Origin: Siccirubricoccus phaeus
GTDB taxonomy: Bacteria > Pseudomonadota > Alphaproteobacteria > Acetobacterales > Acetobacteraceae
Direction: 5' to 3'
Assembly (NCBI RefSeq): GCF_008360935.1
Contig: NZ_SRXO01000002.1
Location: 248,001 to 312,000, forward strand
Length of the DNA: 64,000 nt
A model generated the notes under the pieces. That model did not search any database, was not told where the DNA came from, and saw nothing but the letters and a program-made list of their open reading frames with translations. A program made the position numbers and the translations under genes. Position 1 is the stretch's first letter, and each line of letters opens with the position of its first letter. Positions 18,162 to 26,804 of the stretch are shown piece after piece.

Positions 18162-19214
18162 ATGGAAGGGATGATTACCGGCGGTGGCGCGCCTGCCGTC
18201 TCGATCGTCGCGCCCTGCTATAACGAGGCCGAGTGCCTGCATGAATTCCATCGCCGGGCGGCGGCGGCGGCGCGCGCCAGTTGCGGCGAGAGCTTCGAGA
18301 TCGTGCTGGTGGATGACGGCTCCCGCGACACCACCTGGGCGATCATCGAGGAATTGGCGGAGCAGGACCGGCATGTCGTCGGCGTGCGGCTGATGCGCAA
18401 TCACGGCCACCAGCTCGCCGCCAGTGCCGGGCTCTCCCTGGCGCGCGGCGATCGCGTCATGCTGATCGATGCCGATCTGCAGGACCCGCCGGAGCTGCTG
18501 GCGCCGATGATGGCGCGGATGGATGCGGGGGCCGATGTGGTCTTCGGCCAGCGCGGCACGCGGCATGCGGAAACCTGGTTCAAGAAGACCTCGGCCAGCG
18601 CCTTCTACCGGCTGCTCTCCCACCTCGCCGCCGTGCCCATTCCGCGCGACACCGGCGATTTCCGCCTGATGCGAAGGCGGGTGGTGGATGCGCTGGTGGC
18701 GATGCCGGAACGCCAGCGCTTCATCCGCGGTCTGGTGAGCTGGATCGGCGGGCGGCAGGAAGCGCTGCTCTATGAGCGCCAGGCGCGGCATGCCGGCACC
18801 AGCAAATATCCGCTGCGCAAGATGGTCCGCTTCGCGGTGGATGCCATCACCGGCTTTTCCATCGGGCCGCTGCGCATCGCCACCTATCTCGGCCTGTGTT
18901 CGGCCGGGCTGGCGCTGCTGCTGCTGGCCTACACGCTGTGGCAATGGGCGGCGGGGGACACGGTGGCCGGCTGGTCCAGCGTGATGACCGCCATCGTGCT
19001 GTTCGGCGCGGTGCAGCTCATCGTGCTGGGCATCCAGGGGGAATATGTCGGGCGGCTGTTCCAGGAGGCGAAGGCGCGGCCGCTCTTCCTCATCGACCGG
19101 GTGGTGACGGCGGGGAATGAGCGCGCCCTGCCGGCGGAATTCTGCAGCCTGGCGCCGACCGCGCAGCGCGAGGTGTGGGAAGCGACGCGCGCGGCGACGA
19201 CGCTGCGGGCGTAG
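18162..19214 (+). CDS. Membrane-anchored family 2 glycosyltransferase (GtrB/DPM1-like)
   Basis: Encodes 350 residues from ATG 18162 (ATG 18171 is also possible). The GT-A fold opens with VSIVAPCYNEAECLHEF, then VLVDDGSRDTT near 53 and the metal-binding IDADLQDPPELL near 103. Two hydrophobic spans follow near 245-268 and 275-300, the topology of polyprenyl-phosphate glucosyl/mannosyl transferases such as GtrB and of ArnC. Such enzymes load a sugar onto undecaprenyl phosphate at the cytoplasmic face for glycan or lipid A modification. The neighbours give no pathway link. Confidence 0.88.
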   Translation: MEGMITGGGAPAVSIVAPCYNEAECLHEFHRRAAAAARASCGESFEIVLVDDGSRDTTWAIIEELAEQDRHVVGVRLMRNHGHQLAASAGLSLARGDRVMLIDADLQDPPELLAPMMARMDAGADVVFGQRGTRHAETWFKKTSASAFYRLLSHLAAVPIPRDTGDFRLMRRRVVDALVAMPERQRFIRGLVSWIGGRQEALLYERQARHAGTSKYPLRKMVRFAVDAITGFSIGPLRIATYLGLCSAGLALLLLAYTLWQWAAGDTVAGWSSVMTAIVLFGAVQLIVLGIQGEYVGRLFQEAKARPLFLIDRVVTAGNERALPAEFCSLAPTAQREVWEATRAATTLRA

Positions 19215-19250
19215 CACAGGCGGACCGGTAGCTCCGGCGCTGCCCGGTGT

Positions 19251-19340
19251 CCTTCCGCGGCTTTGCCGCGGAAGGCTGTGCGAGGCGCCGCCGAGCAACT
19301 CCGGGGCCCCCGCGGCGTCGCGCAGCGACGTCGTGGGTAG
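19251..19340. repeat. CCGCGGCTTTGCCGCGG element, copy D1
   Basis: CCTTCCGCGG-CTTTG-CCGCGGAAGG is a perfect 10-bp hairpin (19251-19275), followed by GGCTGTGCGAGGC, CTCCGGGGCCCCCGCGGCG and CGTCGTGGG. Related copies lie at 37490, 49076, 62044 (inverted) and 63711. It lies just after the GT2 stop and could act as a terminator. Confidence 0.75.
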
Positions 19341-19447
19341 CTAGAGCGGTTTCACGCTGACTGTGCAGCGTGAAACCGCTCTAGCTTATGGATTGTAGAG
19401 CAGCTTCACGCCTCCGGGCGATGCCGCCCTCTGGCGATCTGCTCTAG
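19341..19447. repeat. Stacked CTAG-bounded repeats (families 3 and 4), copy R2
   Basis: 19341-19384 is a perfect 19-bp inverted repeat with a 6-nt loop, starting and ending in CTAG. It is followed at once by a 63-nt module (19385-19447, CTTATGGATTGTAGAGCAG to CTGCTCTAG) that recurs with two differences at 55273-55335. The CTA at 19444-19446 is the TAG stop of the minus-strand oxidoreductase. Confidence 0.88.
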
Positions 19448-20763
19448 GCCGCCATCCGGTCGATCCTGTCCCGCAGCCGGTACCAGCTTCCGATGAAGGG
19501 TAGCACCCAGGACGGGTCGCCGGAATAGAAGGGCCGCGTCGGGAAGGGCAGCCCGTCCAGCGCGAAGCGTTCGTTGGCGGCGCCGGCCAGCTTCAGCGCC
19601 ACGTTGTGCCCCAGCCAGGTCGCCATCGCCACGCCGCTGCCCTGGCAGCCGCCGGCATAGTGGATGCCGCGCTGCACGCCGATATGCGGCAGATGGTCGA
19701 AGGTGAAGGCGACGAAGCCGGTCCAGGCATGGGTGATCTTCGTCTTTGCCAGCTCCGGGAAGCAGGCGGTCATGTAGCCATGCAGCGCCACCGCCGTATC
19801 CTCGGCCGTGGCGGCGCGGAAGCTGGCCCGACCGCCCCAGATCACCCGCTTGCCGTCCGGGCTGGGCCGGAAGTAGTTCAGCACCCGCTTGGTGTCGCCC
19901 ACCACGCGCCGCCCGGGGAAGAGCCGGTCGATGACCGCCTCGCCCAGCTCCTCCGTGGCGATGATGTAGCTGTTCAGCGGCACCATGCGGCGGGCGAACC
20001 AGGGCAGGGCGGTGCCGCGCTTGTCCAGCGAATAGCCATTGGTCGTCACCAGCACCGCATCGGCGCGGATCTCCCCCTTGTCGGTGGTAACCCGGAAGCC
20101 CGAGCCTTCCTCCCTGATCCCCTGCACCCGCACGCCGTCCACCAACTTCGCGCCGGCGCGTTCCGCCGCGGCGGCCAGGCCGCGGGCGTATTTGCCGGGG
20201 TGCAGGCTGCCGGTCGCCGCCACCTTCATCCCGCCATGGTAGTGGTCGCTGCCCAGCGCTTCCCGCTGGCGGGATTTCGGCACCATCTCGGTCGGCAGGC
20301 CGGTGAGCTCGGCCAGGCGCTCCGCGTCCTTCTCCATCGCCGCGTAGTGCTTCGGTGACCAGGCGGCGCGGTAGCGGCCGCAGCGGACATAATCGCAGTC
20401 GATCCCCTCGCGCTGGATCGTCTCCTCGATGAAGGGGAAGGAGGCGGCGGCGGCGCGGACGATGCGCGCCGCCTCCTCCTGGCCGAAGGCGGCGTCCAGC
20501 CCCGCCCCCGCCACCTTCAGCCCGCCCGAGACCATGCCGCCATTGCGCGAGGAAGCGCCCCAGCCGATCCGCTCCGCATCCAGCACCGTCACCGCATCGC
20601 CGAGACGACGCAGCGTCAGCGCTGCGGAGAGGCCGGCATAGCCGCCGCCCACCACCACCACGGGCGCGTGGTCCGGCAGGGTCGTGTCGCGCTTCGGCGG
20701 CTCCGCCGCCTCCCACCAGTAAGGGCTGGCCTTGAAGCCGGTGGCGAAGAGGGGGTGGCTCAT
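19444..20763 (-). CDS. FAD-dependent oxidoreductase, gamma-glutamylputrescine oxidase/DadA type
   Basis: Encodes 439 residues from ATG 20763. The N-terminal GFKASPYWWEAAEPP resembles the extension of PuuB-type oxidases. The FAD motif VVVVGGGYAGLSAALTLRR is near 36-54 and the second signature IGWGASSRNGGMVSGG near 66. Near the C-terminus, GVQRGIHYAGGCQGSGVAMA is the FAD-contact segment. Such enzymes oxidise a C-N bond of amino acids or gamma-glutamyl polyamines. It is divergent from a spermidine/putrescine-type ABC cassette across 99 bp, which supports an amine substrate (inference). Its stop codon is formed by the end of a CTAG palindromic repeat. Confidence 0.85.
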   Translation of the reverse strand: MSHPLFATGFKASPYWWEAAEPPKRDTTLPDHAPVVVVGGGYAGLSAALTLRRLGDAVTVLDAERIGWGASSRNGGMVSGGLKVAGAGLDAAFGQEEAARIVRAAAASFPFIEETIQREGIDCDYVRCGRYRAAWSPKHYAAMEKDAERLAELTGLPTEMVPKSRQREALGSDHYHGGMKVAATGSLHPGKYARGLAAAAERAGAKLVDGVRVQGIREEGSGFRVTTDKGEIRADAVLVTTNGYSLDKRGTALPWFARRMVPLNSYIIATEELGEAVIDRLFPGRRVVGDTKRVLNYFRPSPDGKRVIWGGRASFRAATAEDTAVALHGYMTACFPELAKTKITHAWTGFVAFTFDHLPHIGVQRGIHYAGGCQGSGVAMATWLGHNVALKLAGAANERFALDGLPFPTRPFYSGDPSWVLPFIGSWYRLRDRIDRMAA

Positions 20764-20862
20764 GCGGCAGGGGGACTCCCCGGAAGGCGCTGAATGCGCT
20801 TTGATGACAGCCAGGTGAGGTTCACGCCGACGGCCCAACGCCGCAAGTAGGGATTGCCTATC

Positions 20863-21960
20863 ATGCAAACATTCCAGCAGGACTGCGTGGAGCTGGCGCT
20901 GCGCCGGTTCCGCCGCGGCGAGGTCGGCCGGCGCGAGCTGCTGGCGGGCCTGGTCGCCCTGGGCGCCGTCGCCCCGGGGGGGGCGGCGATGGCCCAGGCC
21001 GAGCGCCAGATCGTCATGGTGAACTGGGGCGGCCTCGCCAATCAGGGCTTCGGCGATTTCTACGGCAAGCCCTTCATGGCGGAGAACCCGGGCGTGCGCG
21101 TGGTGCAGGACAGCACCGGCCCGGCCACCGGGCGCATCCGCAGCATGGTGGAGAGCGGCCGCGTCACCTGGGATGTCTGCGACAGTTCGGCCACCGGCGC
21201 GAACCTGCTGGGCAAGCTCGACCTCGCCACCAGGATGGACTATTCCATCATCAACCGGAACGACGTGATCGGGCCGGGCTTCGCCCTGGAATACGGCGTG
21301 GCGCCCTACTCCTTCAGCAGCGTGCTGGTCTATGACAGCGCGAAATTCCCCAATGGCGGCCCGACCAACTGGACGGATTTTTGGGACCTGCGGAAATTCC
21401 CCGGCACCCGCCTGCTGCGGCGGGACGCGACCTGCGTGCTGGAAGCGGCGCTGATGTCCATGGGCAAGCCGCCCTATCCGGTGGATATCCGGACCGGCAT
21501 CCGCCGGGTGATGGAGCTGCGGCGCAACCTGGTCTTCTGGACCAATGGCAGCGAATCCGAGCAGCTGATGCGCACCGGAGAGGCGGTGATGGGCCAGATC
21601 TGGCACACCCGCGCCAGCGTGCTGCACAAGGAAAGCAATGGCCGGTTCAAATTCATCTGGAACCAGGGCGTGCTGCAGCCCGGCATCCAGGTGGTGCCGA
21701 AGGGCAATCCGGCGGGCGAGATCGTGCAGAAATTCCTCGCCAGCATGCTGGCGAAGCCGGAGCCGCAGGTCGGGCTGCTGGGCCTGCTGGGCAACGGGCC
21801 GACCAACCCGAAGGCGGCCGCCATGGTCCCGGCCGAGCTGCGCCAGTACAACCCGACCGACCCGGAGAACGAGAAGCAGCAGATCGTGCTCGACGGCGCG
21901 TTCTGGGGCGAGAATTACCAGCAGGCGAATCAGGACTTCCTCGACGCCGTCACCGGCTGA
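20863..21960 (+). CDS. Periplasmic spermidine/putrescine-type substrate-binding protein
   Basis: Encodes 365 residues from ATG 20863 after AGGGATTGCC. The signal region has twin arginines in GEVGRRELLAGLVALGA, a Tat-type export signal ending near AMAQAE. The mature protein starts QIVMVNWGGLANQGFGDFYG and carries WTDFWDLRKFPGTR, typical of PotD-like (SBP_bac_8) receptors. It is the specificity protein for the PotABC-like proteins encoded at 23826-26753, although a dehydrogenase and an aldolase-fold gene intervene. The ligand may be a polyamine or another small cation; this family is broad. Confidence 0.88.
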   Translation: MQTFQQDCVELALRRFRRGEVGRRELLAGLVALGAVAPGGAAMAQAERQIVMVNWGGLANQGFGDFYGKPFMAENPGVRVVQDSTGPATGRIRSMVESGRVTWDVCDSSATGANLLGKLDLATRMDYSIINRNDVIGPGFALEYGVAPYSFSSVLVYDSAKFPNGGPTNWTDFWDLRKFPGTRLLRRDATCVLEAALMSMGKPPYPVDIRTGIRRVMELRRNLVFWTNGSESEQLMRTGEAVMGQIWHTRASVLHKESNGRFKFIWNQGVLQPGIQVVPKGNPAGEIVQKFLASMLAKPEPQVGLLGLLGNGPTNPKAAAMVPAELRQYNPTDPENEKQQIVLDGAFWGENYQQANQDFLDAVTG

Positions 21961-22106
21961 AGGTCTGGCCTGATTCCTGCTAGTCCACGATCGCCCTGAG
22001 TGGAAACGCTCGGGGCGAGTCTCGTTGGCGCCATTGGGGCTGGTCCCGCCCGGCAGGCTAAGGCCGGGGCAGGGGCCAGGCCACGGCCCGCCGGCTTGGG
22101 GGTCCG

Positions 22107-23057
22107 ATGACGAATCGCAGGGTGATGGTGGTGAAATCGGGCGGCGCCGCCGGCTTCGCGGAGTGGCAGGACTGCTTTGCCGCCCTCGATCCGGCGCTGG
22201 AGCTGCTCTACTGGGACGACGCCATCAAGGTGCCGGAGCGGATCGACTACGCCCTGCTGTGGGACCCGGAGCCGGGCTGGCTGGCGCGGATGCCGAAGCT
22301 GAAGGTCATCTTCGGCTCCGGCGCCGGGGTGGACATCATCGCCGCCGACCCCGATTTGCCGCGGCACCTGCCGCTGGTGCGGATGAGCATTCCGGAAGCC
22401 ACCCAGCGCATGGGCGAGTTCGTCTGCTGGGCGGTGCTCTCCCTGCTGAAGGACGGGCGGCGCATGGCGATCGCCCAGGCGGAGCGGCGCTGGGATTATT
22501 TCGAGCCGGTCTTCCGGGCGCAGCACCGCACCGTGGGCATCCTCGGCCTCGGCAATATGGGGGTGCGCTGCGCGGAGATGCTTGCCGGGATCGGCTTCCC
22601 GGTCATCGGCTGGTCGCGCACGCCGAAAGCGGTGCCCGGGGTGGAGAATTACGTCGGCGCCGGCGCGCTGGACGCCTTCCTCGGCGCCACCGACATCCTG
22701 ATCTGCCTGCTGCCGGCGACGCCCGAGACGCGCGGCATCATCAATGCGGCGACGCTGGGCAAGCTGCGGCCGGGCGGCGGCTTCGTCGGCGTCGGCCGCG
22801 GCGTGCAGCATGATCTGGATGCCATCATCGCGGCGCTGGACAGCGGCCAGCTTTCCGGCGCGGTGATCGACGTGTTCGAGCCGGAGCCGCTGCCCTCCGA
22901 GCATCCGCTCTGGGCGCATCCCAGGGCCATCGTCACCGCCCATGTCGCCAGCTTGCCGACCAAGGCGGAGCGCGCCGGGGCGGTGGCCGCCGCCATCGCC
23001 GCCTATGAGCGCGGCGAGGCGCTTCCCAACCTCTACGACCATGCGCGAGGCTACTGA
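22107..23057 (+). CDS. D-isomer-specific 2-hydroxyacid dehydrogenase (GhrA-like)
   Basis: Encodes 316 residues. The NAD(P)-binding fold has VGILGLGNMGVRCAEML near residue 140, followed by WSRTPKA, whose Arg suggests NADPH. The catalytic triad is recognisable: Arg in GVGRGVQHD, Glu in FEPEPLPSEHPLW, and His in VTAHVAS. GhrA-type enzymes reduce glyoxylate or hydroxypyruvate in the cytoplasm. It lies in the plus-strand run between the binding protein and an aldolase-fold gene; the 146-bp gap before it shows no clear promoter. A related enzyme is encoded, in part, at the right edge of the window. Confidence 0.88.
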   Translation: MTNRRVMVVKSGGAAGFAEWQDCFAALDPALELLYWDDAIKVPERIDYALLWDPEPGWLARMPKLKVIFGSGAGVDIIAADPDLPRHLPLVRMSIPEATQRMGEFVCWAVLSLLKDGRRMAIAQAERRWDYFEPVFRAQHRTVGILGLGNMGVRCAEMLAGIGFPVIGWSRTPKAVPGVENYVGAGALDAFLGATDILICLLPATPETRGIINAATLGKLRPGGGFVGVGRGVQHDLDAIIAALDSGQLSGAVIDVFEPEPLPSEHPLWAHPRAIVTAHVASLPTKAERAGAVAAAIAAYERGEALPNLYDHARGY

Positions 23058-23058
23058 C

Positions 23059-23829
23059 ATGCCCTTGCCCCCGCCGCCCGTGCGGCCCGACCCGGAGCAT
23101 GTGCCGGATGAGCAGGAGCTGCGCGAGGATCTCGCCGCGGCCTATCGCCTGATTGCCCTCTACGGCATGACGGATCTGGTCTTCACCCATCTCTCCGCCC
23201 GCATCCCGGGGGAGGGCCATCGCTTCCTGGTGAACCCCTACGGCTTGCTGTTCGAGGAGATCACCGCGTCCAGCCTGGTGGTGGTGGATGCCGATGGCGA
23301 GCCGGCGCAGGCGACGAGCTGGCCGGTGAACCCGGCGGGCTTCGTCATCCATTCCGCCGTGCATGCCGGGCGGCCGGATGCGCTCTGCGTCATGCACACC
23401 CACACCATGGCCGGCATGGCAGTGGCGGCGCAGCAGCAGGGCATCCTGCCGCTGAACCAGATCTCCATGGAATTCGATGGCCGCGTCGCCTTCCACGACT
23501 ACGAGGGCATCGCCGATGACGACAACCTCTCCGAGCGGCAGCGGCTGGTGCGCGACCTCGGCGACAAGCCCTGCATGATCCTGAAGCATCATGGGCTGCT
23601 GACGGTGGGCGGCACGGTGGCGGAGGCCTTCTACTGGATGTGGTACCTGGAGCAATCCTGCCGCATCCAGCTCACCGCGCAGCAATCCGGCGTGCCCCTC
23701 TCCCTGCCCAGCCGCGGCACCATCGAGCGGACGCGGGCGCAATTCAGCACCGGCCCGACCAAGGGCTGGCTGCCCTGGCAGGCGCTGAAGCGCAAGCTCG
23801 ACCGCGAGCAGCCCGACTACAAGCAATGA
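23059..23829 (+). CDS. Class II aldolase/adducin-fold protein
   Basis: Encodes 256 residues from ATG 23059, one base after the previous stop, with GCGAGG 8 nt upstream. The Zn-ligand His pair is in CVMHTHTMAGMA near residue 112 and the third His in ILKHHGLLTVGG near 175. At the position of the catalytic Glu of fuculose-phosphate aldolase (19 residues before the first His of HTH) there is Gly within NPAGFVIHSAVH. The metal site is therefore kept but classical aldolase acid/base chemistry is doubtful. A paralogue with the same change lies at 26805. Function unknown; possibly a decarboxylase or epimerase-like lyase. Confidence 0.85.
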   Translation: MPLPPPPVRPDPEHVPDEQELREDLAAAYRLIALYGMTDLVFTHLSARIPGEGHRFLVNPYGLLFEEITASSLVVVDADGEPAQATSWPVNPAGFVIHSAVHAGRPDALCVMHTHTMAGMAVAAQQQGILPLNQISMEFDGRVAFHDYEGIADDDNLSERQRLVRDLGDKPCMILKHHGLLTVGGTVAEAFYWMWYLEQSCRIQLTAQQSGVPLSLPSRGTIERTRAQFSTGPTKGWLPWQALKRKLDREQPDYKQ

Positions 23830-24962
23830 GCGAAGCCACGGCCCTCTCGCGCCCCGAGGCGCGGAGCGCGGGCCATGCGCTGGAGCTGCGCGGCCTGTCC
23901 AAGCGCTATGGCAGCTTCACCGCGGTGGAGAATGTCTCGCTGCGGGTGGAGAGCGGTGAGTTCTTGACGCTGCTCGGCCCCTCCGGCAGCGGCAAGACCA
24001 CCATCCTGATGATGATCGCCGGCTTCACCACGCCGAGCGAGGGCGGCATTCTGCTGGACGGCCAGGACATCACCGGTCTGCCGCCGGAAAAGCGCGATTT
24101 CGGCATGGTCTTCCAGGGCTATGCGCTGTTTCCGCACATGAGCGTCGCGGAGAACGTCGCCTTTCCGTTGCGCGTCCGCGCCATGGGCAAGGCGGAGCGG
24201 GAGGCCAAGGTGCGGGCGGCGCTGGACCTCGTCCAACTCGACCGCTTCGCGGAGCGCAAGCCCTCCCAGCTTTCCGGCGGGCAGCAGCAGCGGGTGGCGC
24301 TGGCAAGGGCGCTGGTCTTCGACCCGGCGCTGCTGCTGCTGGATGAGCCGCTCTCGGCGCTGGACAAGAAGCTGCGCGCCGAGTTGCAGGAGGAGTTGAA
24401 GGCGCTGCACCGCCGCGTCGGCCGCACCTTCGTCAATGTGACGCATGACCAGGAGGAGGCGCTCTCCCTCTCCGACCACATCGCCATCCTGAACCATGGC
24501 AAGCTGGTGCAGATGGGCGGGCCGACCGCCCTCTACGAGGCGCCGCGCACCCGCTTCGTCGCCGACTTCCTCGGCAAGTCCAACTTCCTGCAGGGCACGG
24601 TGCGGGAGCTGGCGCCGGGCGGCATGGCGCTGCAGGCGGGCGGGACGCGGCTGGTGCAGGCGGCAGGGGCGGGGCCGCGCCCGGCCATCGGCGCGCCCGC
24701 CCTGCTCTCCCTGCGGCCGGAGAAGATCGCGCTGCTGGGCGAATCCGATGCGGCGGAGAACATGGTCAGCGGCGAGATCGCCGCCTGGGCCTATCTTGGC
24801 GCTGGCTTCTCGCTGGCCGTCCGCACCGCCGATCTCGGCGAAATCCGCGTCGCCCTGCCGGCCTGGAAGGCGCCGATCGCCCCGGCGGAGGGCCTGCCGG
24901 TGCGGCTGGGCTGGAGCGCCGATGCGGCGGTGCCGGTGCTGGAGGATGAGGGGGCCGCATGA
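23826..24962 (+). CDS. ABC transporter ATPase, PotA-like
   Basis: Encodes 378 residues from ATG 23826 (ATGA overlap). Walker A GPSGSGKTT lies at 51-59, signature LSGGQQQRVALARAL at 149-163, Walker B LLLLDEPLSALD at 169-180, and the switch His in VNVTHDQEEALSLSD. A C-terminal TOBE-like domain runs from about 280 (LRPEKIALLGES). This is the polyamine/thiamine/iron (CUT1-like) importer ATPase group. It drives the permeases encoded immediately downstream, with the binding protein at 20863. Confidence 0.93.
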   Translation: MSEATALSRPEARSAGHALELRGLSKRYGSFTAVENVSLRVESGEFLTLLGPSGSGKTTILMMIAGFTTPSEGGILLDGQDITGLPPEKRDFGMVFQGYALFPHMSVAENVAFPLRVRAMGKAEREAKVRAALDLVQLDRFAERKPSQLSGGQQQRVALARALVFDPALLLLDEPLSALDKKLRAELQEELKALHRRVGRTFVNVTHDQEEALSLSDHIAILNHGKLVQMGGPTALYEAPRTRFVADFLGKSNFLQGTVRELAPGGMALQAGGTRLVQAAGAGPRPAIGAPALLSLRPEKIALLGESDAAENMVSGEIAAWAYLGAGFSLAVRTADLGEIRVALPAWKAPIAPAEGLPVRLGWSADAAVPVLEDEGAA

Positions 24963-25858
24963 GCATGTCCGGCAGCGCCGCCGCGCCCGCGCTTTCTGCC
25001 GCTACCCCGGCGCCCAGCCTGCCGCGCTTCCGCAATGCCGGCTGGTGGGGGCTGATCCTGCCCGCCTTCCTGCTGATGACGGTGTTCTACCTGGCGCCGA
25101 TCCTGCAGGTGCTGCTCATCTCCTTCACCGAGCCACGGCCGGGCCTCGACAATTACGAGCGGCTCTTCACCTCGATGGGCGTGCAGAATGTCATCGAGAC
25201 CACGCTGCGCATCTGCATCATCACCACGGCAGTCTCGCTGGCGCTCGGCTATGCGCTCTCCTATGTCGTCGCGCTGGCCTCGCCGCGGGCGCAGCGCTGG
25301 TGGCTGCTGGCGGTGCTGGTGCCGCTGTGGATTTCCGTCCTCGTCCGCTCCTTCGCCTGGGTGACGCTGCTGCGCCGCCAGGGGCTGGTGAATGAGGGGT
25401 TGATGGGCCTTGGCGTGATTGACGAGCCGCTGCGCCTGGTCTGGAACGAGTTCGGCATCGTGGTCGGCATGGTGCACTACATGGTGCCCTATGCCGTGCT
25501 GCCCATTCTGGCCTCCATGCGGGAGATCGACCCGCGGCTGCTGGCGGCGGCGCGCGGCCTCGGCGCCTCCCGCTTCACCGCCTTCCGCCGGGTCTTCCTG
25601 CCGCTTTCGGCGCCCGGGCTGGTGGCGGCGGGGGTGCTGGTCTTCATCTTCTCCCTCGGCTTCTACATCACCCCGGCCATTCTCGGCGGCGGCAAGACGC
25701 TGATGGCAGCCGAGTGGATCAAGCTGCAGATCCTCGACCTCATCCGCTGGGGCCTCGGCACCATGCTGGCGACGGTGCTGGTGGTCGCCATCCTGGTGAC
25801 GCTGGCGATCTTTTCCCGGGTGGTGAACCTCAAGCGGCTGTTCGGGGGAGGGGCGTGA
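24959..25858 (+). CDS. ABC transporter permease, PotB-like
   Basis: Encodes 299 residues starting in an ATGA overlap. It has about six membrane spans, the first in WWGLILPAFLLMTVFYLAPI. The cytoplasmic EAA loop AAARGLGASRFTAFRRVFLP near 200 contacts the ATPase. A periplasmic segment TSMGVQNVIETTLR precedes the second span, as in PotB-type proteins. The stop overlaps the start of a 36-codon frame as TGATG. Confidence 0.92.
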   Translation: MSMSGSAAAPALSAATPAPSLPRFRNAGWWGLILPAFLLMTVFYLAPILQVLLISFTEPRPGLDNYERLFTSMGVQNVIETTLRICIITTAVSLALGYALSYVVALASPRAQRWWLLAVLVPLWISVLVRSFAWVTLLRRQGLVNEGLMGLGVIDEPLRLVWNEFGIVVGMVHYMVPYAVLPILASMREIDPRLLAAARGLGASRFTAFRRVFLPLSAPGLVAAGVLVFIFSLGFYITPAILGGGKTLMAAEWIKLQILDLIRWGLGTMLATVLVVAILVTLAIFSRVVNLKRLFGGGA

Positions 25859-25968
25859 TGCCGTCCGAGGACCGGAGCGGCGCCTCTACCCGCGAAGCAG
25901 GGCGTCGTGGGGACCCGGTGGTGCGCGGCGGGCTGAACCGGCGGGCGCCCGGAGGGCTGCCGCAATGA
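25858..25968 (+). CDS. Possible 36-residue translationally coupled small protein
   Basis: Starts at ATG 25858, sharing a base with the potB stop (TGATG), and stops in an ATGA overlap with the potC start at 25965. The peptide (MPSEDRSGASTREAGRRGDP to GGLPQ) is charged, Gly/Arg-rich and matches no family I know. It could simply be the frame left between two permease genes whose ribosome binding site (GGAGGG at about 25951) lies inside it. Ribosomes that stop at potB could nevertheless reinitiate and be carried to potC. Confidence 0.35.
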   Translation: MPSEDRSGASTREAGRRGDPVVRGGLNRRAPGGLPQ

Positions 25969-26753
25969 ATGGCGGATATCCCGCCGGTCCCTTCGCCAAG
26001 GGCCTGGCCTGGGTGACGGTGCTCTACCTCATCCTGCCGATCACCATCGTCATCCCGGTCTCGCTGACCGATCAGCGCTACCTCTCCCTGCCGCAGGAGG
26101 GATTGAGCCTCCAACACTACGTCAACCTGTTCGGCTCGGAGGCCTGGCTGGGGGCGATCTGGCAAAGCTTCTGGATCGCCCTGGCTTCGACCGCGCTGGC
26201 GGTGGTGGCGGGGACGCTCTGCGCCATCGGCTGCTGGCGGCTGAGCCGGCGCAGCACGGAGCTGGTCCGGGCGATGATGCTGCTGCCGCTCATCATCCCC
26301 AGCATCGTCTACGCCATCGGCCTGTATCGCTATTTCGGCAAGCTGGATTTGCTGGACCGGTTCCTCGGCGTCACCCTGGCGCATGGGGTGACGGGCATCC
26401 CCTATGTGGTCATCACCGTCTCCACCGCGCTCGCCGCCTTCGACCCGCGGCTGGAACAGGCGGCCCGGGGGATGGGGGCCAGCCTCTCCCAGACCCTGCG
26501 CTGGGTGATTCTGCCCCGGATCATGCCGGGCATCGCCAGCGGCGCCATCTTCGCCTTCATCCATTCCTGGGATGAGCTGGTCATGGTGCTGTTCATCGCC
26601 AGCCGGGAGGTCTTCACCCTGCCGCGGAAGATCTGGGACGGGATCAACGAGAACCTGGACCCGACCATGGCGGCGGTGGCGGTATTGCTGATCGTCTTCA
26701 CCGTGGCGCTGCTGGCGCTGGATGGCGCCCTCCGGGCCCGGCGAAACGGTTGA
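25965..26753 (+). CDS. ABC transporter permease, PotC-like
   Basis: Encodes 262 residues from ATG 25965 with GGAGGG 8 nt upstream. There are six predicted membrane spans starting at GLAWVTVLYLILPITIVIPV. The EAA loop QAARGMGASLSQTLRWVILP lies near 163, followed by ASGAIFAFIHSWDELVMVLF, characteristic of PotC. It forms the heterodimeric membrane channel with the PotB-like protein. Confidence 0.92.
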   Translation: MNGGYPAGPFAKGLAWVTVLYLILPITIVIPVSLTDQRYLSLPQEGLSLQHYVNLFGSEAWLGAIWQSFWIALASTALAVVAGTLCAIGCWRLSRRSTELVRAMMLLPLIIPSIVYAIGLYRYFGKLDLLDRFLGVTLAHGVTGIPYVVITVSTALAAFDPRLEQAARGMGASLSQTLRWVILPRIMPGIASGAIFAFIHSWDELVMVLFIASREVFTLPRKIWDGINENLDPTMAAVAVLLIVFTVALLALDGALRARRNG

Positions 26754-26804
26754 CGGCGGCTGGGAAGCCGGCCAACCATCCCAGGCCCGGAAGGAGAGAG
26801 AGCC

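Noticed and set aside
19215-19450. Insertion sequence remnant
   Set aside because: No transposase-like reading frame and no larger terminal inverted repeats beyond the small palindromes themselves.
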